Shown here: piece by piece, positions 26,639 through 34,314 of the stretch
How positions within the stretch are numbered: the stretch's first letter is position 1
Layout: each line of letters opens with the position of its first letter
From: an uncultured Clostridia bacterium
GTDB taxonomy: Bacteria > Bacillota > Clostridia > Oscillospirales > Oscillospiraceae
Assembly: GCA_946542465.1 (NCBI GenBank)
Contig: CAMNKQ010000004.1
Coordinates: 1-37,395, forward strand
Reading direction: 5' to 3'
Length of the DNA stretch: 37,395 nucleotides
Program-made: the position numbers and the translations under genes
Notes under the pieces: generated by a model
What the model was told of the DNA's origin: nothing
The model's database searches: none
Seen by the model: only the letters and a program-made list of their open reading frames with translations

Positions 26639-26692
26639 TTCTTTTCCCCGTTCTGCGGCCACATTTTTCTTTTCGTCCTGATTCGGTTTTTA

Positions 26693-26722
26693 TTTACAAG
26701 CCCCCGCCTTTTGTAGTATTAT
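26693..26722 (+). promoter_or_regulatory. Putative promoter of the nucleoside ABC operon
   Basis: TTTACA-18 nt-TATTAT. Confidence 0.5.
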
Positions 26723-26735
26723 AGAGTATAGAATT

Positions 26736-26903
26736 TTATACTGATATCTGATAGGAAGGTCGGAAATGATTTTCGAGCCAGAATTGCGCCAGACAAGGCG
26801 GACTCCGCAGAGCATAATGGAGATATATGGTCAAGGAGGCCAACGCAGTATGACACAATTCTGGCCGGAAAGAATCCGAGATTTCTATCAGATATCAGTA
26901 TTA
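26736..26903. repeat. Large palindromic leader element
   Basis: 17-bp perfect inverted repeat ATACTGATATCTGATAG / CTATCAGATATCAGTAT plus inner GCCAGAATTG / CAATTCTGGC. Confidence 0.8.
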
Positions 26904-26936
26904 TATAAAAATTCAGGAAGAGGGAGGTAGATACGC

Positions 26937-28475
26937 TTGGATTACCCATACGCAATTGAAATGCTTCACATTACGAAGCGTTTCCCTGGTATCATCGCCA
27001 ATGACGATATCACATTGCAGCTCAAGCGGGGCGAAATCCACGCTCTGCTGGGTGAAAACGGCGCCGGCAAATCCACTTTGATGAGTGTTCTGTTCGGTCT
27101 GTATCAGGCGGAAGAGGGTATCATCAAGAAGGACGGGAAAGAGGTCAAGATCAACAATCCCAATGACGCCAACGATCTGGGCATCGGCATGGTGCACCAG
27201 CACTTCAAGCTGGTGGAGTGCTTCTCGGTGCTGGACAACATCATCCTGGGCGTCGAGCCCAACAAGGCGGGATTCCTGCAGAAGAAAGAGGCACGGGAAA
27301 AGGTCATGGCCCTGTCTGAAAAATATGGACTGGCCGTGGATCCGGACGCGCTGATTGAGGACATCACCGTCGGTATGCAGCAGCGTACCGAGATTCTCAA
27401 GATGCTCTACCGGGACAACGAGATCCTGATCTTCGACGAACCCACCGCGGTTCTGACCCCGCAGGAGATCGATGAACTGATGCAGATCATGAAGAATCTG
27501 GCCGCCGAGGGCAAGAGCATCCTGTTCATCTCCCACAAACTGGCCGAGATCATGGCCGTGGCCGACCGCTGCACCGTGCTGCGCAAAGGCAAGTACATCG
27601 GCACGGTGGAGACCAAGAACACCACGATGGAGCAGCTCTCCGCCATGATGGTGGGCCGCAACGTCAACTTCCATGTGGAGAAAAAGCCCTGTACACCGGG
27701 TGATGTGATCCTTGATGTACAGGACATGAGCGTGGCCTCCAAAGTCCACAAAAACGACGCCGTCAAGCACGTTAGCTTCAAGGTGCGGGCGGGTGAAATC
27801 GTCTGCATCGCCGGCATCGACGGCAATGGCCAGACGGAGCTGGTTTACGGTCTGAGCGGTCTGGAGCCGCTGAAAAGCGGCAAGATCCTTCTCAATGGCA
27901 AGGATATAACCCACGCCTCCATCCGCAAGCGCTCTACCTCCGGCATGAGCCACATCCCCGAAGATCGGCACAAACACGGTCTGGTGCTGGACTATTCCCT
28001 TGAGTACAACATGATCCTGCAGCGCTACTTTGAGCAGGACTTTACCAGCCGCGGCGGTTTCCTGCGCCGCCCCAACATCCGCGAATACGCCGACCGACTC
28101 ATCGAGCAGTATGACGTGCGTTCCGGTCAGGGCGCCATCACCACCGCCCGCGCTATGTCCGGCGGCAACCAGCAGAAGGCGATCATCGCCCGTGAGATCG
28201 ACAAGGATCCCGATCTGCTGATCGCTGTGCAGCCCACCCGCGGTCTGGACGTGGGCGCCATCGAGTACATCCACAAGCAACTGGTCGCCCAGCGCGACGC
28301 CGGTAAGGCCGTTCTTCTGGTCTCCCTGGAGCTGGACGAGGTCATGGACGTGCCCGACCGCATCCTGGTCATGTACGAGGGTGAGATCGTCGGCGAGCTT
28401 GACCCGAAGACGACCACCCAGGAGGAGCTGGGCCTCTATATGGCCGGCGCCAAGAGAGATGAGGTGAAGGCATGA
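26937..28475 (+). CDS. Nucleoside ABC transporter ATP-binding protein (two NBDs; NupO/YufO-like), TTG start
   Basis: GENGAGKSTLMSVLFGLY, VHQHFKLVECF, second-half ARAMSGGNQQKAIIARE; GGGAGG RBS before TTG. Confidence 0.92.
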   Translation: MDYPYAIEMLHITKRFPGIIANDDITLQLKRGEIHALLGENGAGKSTLMSVLFGLYQAEEGIIKKDGKEVKINNPNDANDLGIGMVHQHFKLVECFSVLDNIILGVEPNKAGFLQKKEAREKVMALSEKYGLAVDPDALIEDITVGMQQRTEILKMLYRDNEILIFDEPTAVLTPQEIDELMQIMKNLAAEGKSILFISHKLAEIMAVADRCTVLRKGKYIGTVETKNTTMEQLSAMMVGRNVNFHVEKKPCTPGDVILDVQDMSVASKVHKNDAVKHVSFKVRAGEIVCIAGIDGNGQTELVYGLSGLEPLKSGKILLNGKDITHASIRKRSTSGMSHIPEDRHKHGLVLDYSLEYNMILQRYFEQDFTSRGGFLRRPNIREYADRLIEQYDVRSGQGAITTARAMSGGNQQKAIIAREIDKDPDLLIAVQPTRGLDVGAIEYIHKQLVAQRDAGKAVLLVSLELDEVMDVPDRILVMYEGEIVGELDPKTTTQEELGLYMAGAKRDEVKA

Positions 28476-29602
28476 GAAAAGCACTGAAAAACAACGCCGT
28501 CCAATCTCTGATCGCTTCGCTGATCTGTATCGTACTGGGCCTTCTGATCGGCTATATTGTGCTTCTTTTCATCAATCCCAGCGGTGCCGGAGAGGCGATT
28601 CTGGCGGTCATCAAGAATTTCTGGAACTACTCCCGGGCGAATCTCCAGCTCAAGAACTTCGGCAGCACCCTGGTCAAAACCGCGCCGCTGCTGATGTGCG
28701 CCTTGAGCGTCCTGTTCGCCTATAAAGTGGGCCTGTTCAACATCGGCGCTGCCGGACAGTATGTCATCGGCACCTGCGCCTGCCTGTATGCGGCGCTGGC
28801 CTGGGGCTGGGGCTGGCTCCCCTGCCTGCTCTTCGCCCTCGTCTGCGGCGCGCTGTACGGCGCCATTGTCGGCCTGCTCAAATCCTTCTGCAATGTCAAC
28901 GAGGTCATCTCCGGCATCATGCTCAACTGGATCGGACTTTACAGCACGAATATGCTTCTGTCCAATGTGAAGGAATCGACCAGTCCTTATACTCTGCATC
29001 TGAAGAACGCGGCACCCCAGTCCATGCTCCCGACGCTGGGCCTGGAGGAGCTCTTTAACAACAAGAACGTGACCATCGCCGTGCCGCTCTCCATTCTGAT
29101 CGCGGTAATCATTTTGATCATCCTCGACAAAACACGTCTGGGCTATGAGCTGAAAGCCACCGGCAACAACAAAAATGCCGCCAAATATGCCGGCATGGCC
29201 GAGCGGCGCAACATCATCCTGACTCTGATGATTGCGGGCGCCCTGGCAGCCGCCGGCGGTGCTTTCCTGTACCTGACGGACTTTGAGCAGTGGTCGGTCA
29301 CCCAGTCTTCCGTGCCGGGCATGGGCTTCAACGGCATCGCCGCCGCCTTCCTCGGCGGTCTGAATCCCATCGGCACGATCTTCGCCTCCTACTTTATCCA
29401 GCATATCACGGTGGGCGGCGCCTTTGTGGACAAGACCATGTACTCCTCGCAGATCTCCGATTTGATTTCCTCGATCATCATCTATCTGTGCGGCTTTGTT
29501 CTCTTCATTAAGTACGCCATGAATCAAGGCATTGCCCGCAGCGAGGAAAAGCAGAAGCAGAAAACGGCGTCTGCACAGTCTGGGAAAGGAGGCGAACAGT
29601 AA
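28472..29602 (+). CDS. Nucleoside ABC transporter permease (NupP/YufP-like)
   Basis: Multi-TM; AYKVGLFNIGAAGQYVIGT, LKATGNNKNAAKYAGM. Overlaps the upstream gene by 4 nt. Confidence 0.9.
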   Translation: MRKALKNNAVQSLIASLICIVLGLLIGYIVLLFINPSGAGEAILAVIKNFWNYSRANLQLKNFGSTLVKTAPLLMCALSVLFAYKVGLFNIGAAGQYVIGTCACLYAALAWGWGWLPCLLFALVCGALYGAIVGLLKSFCNVNEVISGIMLNWIGLYSTNMLLSNVKESTSPYTLHLKNAAPQSMLPTLGLEELFNNKNVTIAVPLSILIAVIILIILDKTRLGYELKATGNNKNAAKYAGMAERRNIILTLMIAGALAAAGGAFLYLTDFEQWSVTQSSVPGMGFNGIAAAFLGGLNPIGTIFASYFIQHITVGGAFVDKTMYSSQISDLISSIIIYLCGFVLFIKYAMNQGIARSEEKQKQKTASAQSGKGGEQ

Positions 29603-30543
29603 TGCTGCTTCTGATCCAGTATACCTTGATTTTCGCCTCGGTGCTGCTTCTGGTGGCACTGGGAGGCTGCTTCTCTGAGCATTCGGGCGTCATTAACCTG
29701 GGCCTGGAGGGCATCATGGTCATCGGTGCCCTCGGCGGCGCCCTGATGATGCGCTTTCTGCCCGCGTCGACGCCGGCCCTTGCGATGATTCTGCTCGTGC
29801 TGCTGGGCGCCGTTGTGTTTGGCGTGGCCTACTCGGCACTGCTCGGCGTGGCCTGCATCAACTTCAAGGCCGACCAGACGATCGTCGGCACAGCGCTGAA
29901 TATGCTGGGCGTCGCCGCCGCTACGGTTCTGGTCAAGGCGATCAACACCGCTGCGAATCCGGATGACGTCTCTTCCGAGATTCAGTATGCCGGCGCTAAG
30001 AGAGCTTTCCTGGTCAACATCAACGGTTTTGAGTTCAACTGGTTCATGCTGATCGCCGTGATCATGCTCATCATTGCCTATGTCGTGCTCTACAAAACCC
30101 GCTTCGGTCTGCGTCTGATGGCCTGCGGCGAGCATCCCCAGGCGGCGGACTCGGTCGGCATTAACGTCTACAAGATGCGTTGGGCCGGCGTACTGATCTC
30201 CGGCGTCTATGGCGGCCTCGGCGGCATCTGCTACATTCTCGCGGGCGTGAGCCTCTGGAAATTTGAAAATGGCGTGGCCGGCTTCGGTTTCCTGGCTCTG
30301 GCCGTCATGATCTTCGGTCAGTGGAAGCCCACGCGGATCGCGCTGGCGGCGCTGCTCTTCGGCTTCTTCCGCGCCTTGTCCAACGTCTACTTTGGCTTCC
30401 CCTTCCTGATGGCGCTGAATCTGCCCGGCTCCATCTACAACATGATGCCCTATATCATCTCCCTGCTGGTGCTGGCCTTTACCTCCAAGAATTCCCGGGC
30501 CCCCAAGGCCGAGGGTATCCCCTACGACAAGGGCTCGCGCTGA
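29602..30543 (+). CDS. Nucleoside ABC transporter permease (NupQ/YufQ-like)
   Basis: CFSEHSGVINLGLEGIMVIGALGG, LRLMACGEHPQAADSVGINVYK. Confidence 0.92.
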   Translation: MLLLIQYTLIFASVLLLVALGGCFSEHSGVINLGLEGIMVIGALGGALMMRFLPASTPALAMILLVLLGAVVFGVAYSALLGVACINFKADQTIVGTALNMLGVAAATVLVKAINTAANPDDVSSEIQYAGAKRAFLVNINGFEFNWFMLIAVIMLIIAYVVLYKTRFGLRLMACGEHPQAADSVGINVYKMRWAGVLISGVYGGLGGICYILAGVSLWKFENGVAGFGFLALAVMIFGQWKPTRIALAALLFGFFRALSNVYFGFPFLMALNLPGSIYNMMPYIISLLVLAFTSKNSRAPKAEGIPYDKGSR

Positions 30544-30553
30544 ACCCAACTTA

Positions 30554-30589
30554 AAAAAATTTCCCATCCAAAAGGATGGGAAATTTTTT
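30554..30589. terminator. Bidirectional intrinsic terminator
   Basis: AAAAAATTTCCCATCC-AAAA-GGATGGGAAATTTTTT. Confidence 0.9.
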
Positions 30590-30896
30590 ATACAAGTCCG
30601 TAGGGCCAGCCGACCAGGCCGCCGATGTCGTAGACGGTCTCATAGCCGAAATCTGCCAGCTTGTGGGCGGCGATGTTGCTGCGGTAGCCGGAGCGGCAGT
30701 AGACCAGCACCGGCGTGGAGAGGCTGGGGATCGCGTCCAGCGCGGTCTCGTCTGTCAACTCGTCCACCGGGAGCAATACCGCGTCCACCGCGTGGCCGGT
30801 GATGTACTCCGCCTCCTCCCGCACATCCAGCAGCACCTTGTCCGGCAGGGTATCCAGCAGCTCCTTGGCCTCGGCAAAGCTAATCCGTTTGATCAT
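30588..30896 (-). CDS. Rhodanese-like domain protein
   Basis: LLDVREEAEYITGHAVDAVLLP...VLVYCRSGYRSNIAAHKLADFGY; ATG overlaps the upstream stop. Confidence 0.92.
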   Translation of the reverse strand: MIKRISFAEAKELLDTLPDKVLLDVREEAEYITGHAVDAVLLPVDELTDETALDAIPSLSTPVLVYCRSGYRSNIAAHKLADFGYETVYDIGGLVGWPYGLV

Positions 30897-31360
30897 ATCC
30901 CGTTCTCCTTGCACAGTTCTTTTTCGAGGATGCCGGCGAAGGCCTCCAGCCCCTCCTGATCCTCCCGGGTAAAGCGGTTTAGAAGCGGGCTGTCGATGTC
31001 CAGCACGCCGAAGACGCTGCCGTCCGGGCGGCGCAGAGGCAGTACGATCTCGGAATTGGAGGCCGAATCGCAGGCGATATGCCCCGGAAACAGGTGCACG
31101 TCCGGCACCAGCTGGGTCTTGTTTTCCGCCGCCGCCGTGCCGCAGACACCCCGGCCCCAGGGGATCTCGATGCAGGCGGGCTTACCCTGGAAGGGGCCCA
31201 GCACCAGAATCCCGCCCTCGCGCAGATAGAAGCCGGCCCAGTTGATCCCCTCCAGGCTCTCCCACAGCAGCGCCGCGGCGTTGGCCAGATTGGCGGTGGG
31301 ATGGGGCACACCGGTGATCAGGGCGGAAAGGCGCTCGTTCAGCAGTGAATAATCACACAT
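30893..31360 (-). CDS. GAF-domain protein, free methionine-(R)-sulfoxide reductase-like
   Basis: NWAGFYLREGGILVLGPFQGKPACIEIPWGRGVCGTAA...HIACDSASNSEIVLPL. Confidence 0.9.
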   Translation of the reverse strand: MCDYSLLNERLSALITGVPHPTANLANAAALLWESLEGINWAGFYLREGGILVLGPFQGKPACIEIPWGRGVCGTAAAENKTQLVPDVHLFPGHIACDSASNSEIVLPLRRPDGSVFGVLDIDSPLLNRFTREDQEGLEAFAGILEKELCKENGI

Positions 31361-31384
31361 GTTTCTCTCTCCTTGTGAAAAGGA

Positions 31385-31531
31385 GCCTGTTGCAAAATGC
31401 AAGGTTGCCTGTCATTCCGAACCAGTGTCGCAACACTGGTGTGGGAATCCGCTTCCTTTTCAAGAGAAAACGGATTGCCACAGCCCCTGGCGGGGCTTCG
31501 CAATGACACGTACGGGCATTTTGCAACAGGC
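31385..31531. mobile_element. MITE-like repeat B2
   Basis: GCCTGTTGCAAAATGC ... GCATTTTGCAACAGGC; nearly identical to B1. Confidence 0.88.
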
Positions 31532-31539
31532 CCCTCTGT

Positions 31540-31782
31540 TCAATGCAGGCCAAACAGCAGGCAGGCGACGCCCACCACCAGCCCCAGAACCGCCACGGCC
31601 GGGAGAAACACAGTCAGGAAGCCCGCCAGCAGCATGGCCGGCAGATCGCCCTTCTCCATCTCCTCGCGCAGGGCCGGGATCTCCCGGAAATCCTCGCCCT
31701 CCAGCTCCGCGGGCTCCTTGTCCAGTCCGCGCTGGCGGCGCTGTAGATCTCTGGCGCGATCCAATCGGTGTTGAAACAGCAT
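31540..31782 (-). CDS. Small single-TM hypothetical protein
   Basis: 80 aa, charged N-terminus and C-terminal hydrophobic segment; position upstream of repeat B2 fits. Confidence 0.5.
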   Translation of the reverse strand: MLFQHRLDRARDLQRRQRGLDKEPAELEGEDFREIPALREEMEKGDLPAMLLAGFLTVFLPAVAVLGLVVGVACLLFGLH

Positions 31783-31804
31783 GGGTCGTCTCCTTCAGGC
31801 GAAA

Positions 31805-33322
31805 TCAGGCCTGGGTGTCAAATTTGCCGTCGCCGAAAAGCGGATGGTGGCAGGCGACAAAGTGCTTGGGCTCCAGCTCGCGCCACTCGGGCACGATGTG
31901 CTTGCAGATATCGGTGCAATAGCGGCAGCGGGTGTGGAACTTGCAGCCCTTGGGCGGATTCACCGGGCTGGGGATATCGCCCTCCAGGATTTGCAGCTCC
32001 TTGCTGGCGTCCGGGTCGGTGGTGGGAATGGCGGCGATCAGCGCCTGGGTGTAGGGGTGCATGGGATTGGTGAAGATCGCGTCGGACTCGGCCAGCTCCA
32101 CCATGTTGCCCAGATACATGACGCCGATGCGGTCGGAGATGTATTTCACGACGGACAGGTCGTGGGTGATAAACAGATAAGTCAGATCCTGCTTCTCCCG
32201 CAGGTCCTGCAGGAGGTTGATGATCTGGGACTGGATCGACACGTCCAGGGCGGAGACCGCCTCATCGCAGACCACGAACTTGGGATTGACCGCCAGGGCG
32301 CGGGCGATGCTGATGCGCTGGCGCTGGCCGCCGGAGAACTGATGCGGGAAGCGGTGCAGGAAATAGGGCTGCAGACCGCAGTCGTCCATGACCTTGAGGA
32401 TGTACTCCTGCATGCGGGCGTTGTTCTTGCGATAGATGTTGTGGGCCATCAGACCCTCGCCGATGATCTGACCGATGGTCATGCGGGGGTTCAGCGAGGA
32501 ATAGGGGTCCTGGAACACGATCTGCAGGTCCTGACGCAGCAGGCGGATCTCGTTATACTCCAGGCGGGCCAGGTCAATGCCGTCGTCCCGCAGAGCGTCA
32601 AACTTCTGAAATTCCGGATCGTTCAGATACGGGGCGCGGAGCTGCTCGATGGCGTCCAGCGAGACCTGGATCTCCTGATCCAGGGTCTTGAGCTGCTCGT
32701 CGATCTCCTTGAGCTTGGCATCGTCGGCGCTGACGTCCTTGTTTTCAAAGGCCCGGTCATCCCGGCGCACCTGCAGGGCGGCGCGCTTTTCGCGCAGGTT
32801 CCGGCGCCGCAGGGCCAGGTCGTAGTTCTTCTCGAAGGCGGCGGCCACCGGCTTCAGATCTTCCACGGTCATGAGACCGCCGATGAGGTTGGCCACGTCC
32901 AGCAGCGCGTCGTTGGCGGCCTTCTTCGCCGCGTCCAGCTCCGCGTGCTTGGCATAGCGCTGCTCCTCGGTCATACCGTCGTAGGCCTTCTGCAGCTCGT
33001 CCCGCCTGGCCTCCTTGGTCTTGATCTCCGCGCGCTTCCTGTCCAGATTCCGGATGGTATTGAGCATGTACTTGGGCGCCACGTCGTCCAGCGTGCGGCC
33101 ATAATACATGGTGCGGCCGTCGGTCTGACGGTAGAGCTGGAGCAGCGTGCGGCCCAGGGTGGACTTGCCGCAGCCGGACTCGCCCACCAGGCCGAAGACC
33201 TCGCCCTCGTAGATGTCCAGGGAGATGCCGTCGTTGGCCTTGACAAAGAGGCCGCGTTTCTTCAGAGGAAAGTACTGCTTCAGATTGCTGATGCGCAGCA
33301 GAACCTTTTTATCTTGTGGCAT
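31805..33322 (-). CDS. Oligopeptide ABC transporter ATP-binding protein (OppF/DppF-like) with large internal insertion
   Basis: Walker A GESGCGKST, Q-loop IVFQDPYSSLNPRMT, SGGQRQRISIARAL, C-terminal GCKFHTRCRYC; ~165-175 aa charged insertion. Confidence 0.93.
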   Translation of the reverse strand: MPQDKKVLLRISNLKQYFPLKKRGLFVKANDGISLDIYEGEVFGLVGESGCGKSTLGRTLLQLYRQTDGRTMYYGRTLDDVAPKYMLNTIRNLDRKRAEIKTKEARRDELQKAYDGMTEEQRYAKHAELDAAKKAANDALLDVANLIGGLMTVEDLKPVAAAFEKNYDLALRRRNLREKRAALQVRRDDRAFENKDVSADDAKLKEIDEQLKTLDQEIQVSLDAIEQLRAPYLNDPEFQKFDALRDDGIDLARLEYNEIRLLRQDLQIVFQDPYSSLNPRMTIGQIIGEGLMAHNIYRKNNARMQEYILKVMDDCGLQPYFLHRFPHQFSGGQRQRISIARALAVNPKFVVCDEAVSALDVSIQSQIINLLQDLREKQDLTYLFITHDLSVVKYISDRIGVMYLGNMVELAESDAIFTNPMHPYTQALIAAIPTTDPDASKELQILEGDIPSPVNPPKGCKFHTRCRYCTDICKHIVPEWRELEPKHFVACHHPLFGDGKFDTQA

Positions 33323-34301
33323 GGCGTTCCCTCCTGTCCGGATAGAAGCAGCGGATCTGCTGCTCGTCGCTGACCGCGGTCAGCTGCGGTTCCTCCTGCA
33401 GGCAGCGCTCCGTGCAATACTTGCAGCGCGGGGCGAACTTGCAGCCCTTGGGCAGATTCAGCGGATGGGGCACGGCGCCGGGGATGGACTCCAGACGCTC
33501 GTCGCTGGCCGCGTCCAGCCGCGGGATGGAACGGAGCAGGCCCTCGGTATAGGGGTGCATGAAATCGCTGCCGGCGAAGATGTTCCGCACCGGGGACATC
33601 TCCACGATCTGGCCGCAGTACATGACCGCCACATCGTCCGCCATCTGGTTGATGACGCCCAGGTCATGGGTGATGAAGAGGATCGAGGTACCGAACTCCT
33701 TTTTCAGTTCGTTCATCAGACGCAGGATCTGCGCCTGAATGGTCACGTCCAGAGCCGTGGTGGGCTCGTCCGCGATCAGAAGCTTGGGCCGGCAGGCCAG
33801 GGCCATGGCGATCATGACGCGCTGGCGCATACCGCCGGAGAGCTGGTGGGGATACTGCTTGGCGACGACCTCAGGATTCGGGATCTTCACGTCGGCCAGC
33901 ATCTCCACGACCTTGGCGGCCGCTTCCTTTTTGCTCATGCCCTGGTGGATGATAAAGGGCTCCGAGACCTGCTTCTCCACGGTAAAGACCGGGTTGAGGG
34001 AGGTCATCGGCTCCTGGAAGATGACGGAGATATCGTTGCCGCGCACCTTGTACATCTCGTTGATGGAGAGCTTGGTGAGCTCGCGCCCGTCGAACATAAC
34101 GGAACCGCTTTCGATATAGCCGTTGGCATCCAGCAGACGCAGGATGCTCATGGCGGAGACGCTTTTGCCCGAGCCGGACTCGCCGACCAGGCCCAGCGTA
34201 CGCCCGGCCTCCACGGAATAGGAGACGTCGTTGACGGCCTTGACAATGCCGCGCTTGGTCTTAAAGAAGGTATGCAGATTTTTGACTTCCAACAGTGCCA
34301 T
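33309..34301 (-). CDS. Oligopeptide ABC transporter ATP-binding protein (OppD/DppD-like)
   Basis: GESGSGKSVSAMSIL, QEPMTSLNPVFTV, LSGGMRQRVMIAMAL, GCKFAPRCKYC. Confidence 0.94.
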   Translation of the reverse strand: MALLEVKNLHTFFKTKRGIVKAVNDVSYSVEAGRTLGLVGESGSGKSVSAMSILRLLDANGYIESGSVMFDGRELTKLSINEMYKVRGNDISVIFQEPMTSLNPVFTVEKQVSEPFIIHQGMSKKEAAAKVVEMLADVKIPNPEVVAKQYPHQLSGGMRQRVMIAMALACRPKLLIADEPTTALDVTIQAQILRLMNELKKEFGTSILFITHDLGVINQMADDVAVMYCGQIVEMSPVRNIFAGSDFMHPYTEGLLRSIPRLDAASDERLESIPGAVPHPLNLPKGCKFAPRCKYCTERCLQEEPQLTAVSDEQQIRCFYPDRRERHATR

Positions 34302-34314
34302 CGGTTTCCCTCCT

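Noticed and set aside
26736-26903. Purine riboswitch upstream of the nucleoside transporter
   Set aside because: No recognisable purine aptamer core; structure is a long simple palindrome more like a MITE.
31359-31922. 187-aa ORF and 20823..21377 ORF starting in family B repeats
   Set aside because: Begin in repeat sequence and run out of frame into real genes; no independent support.
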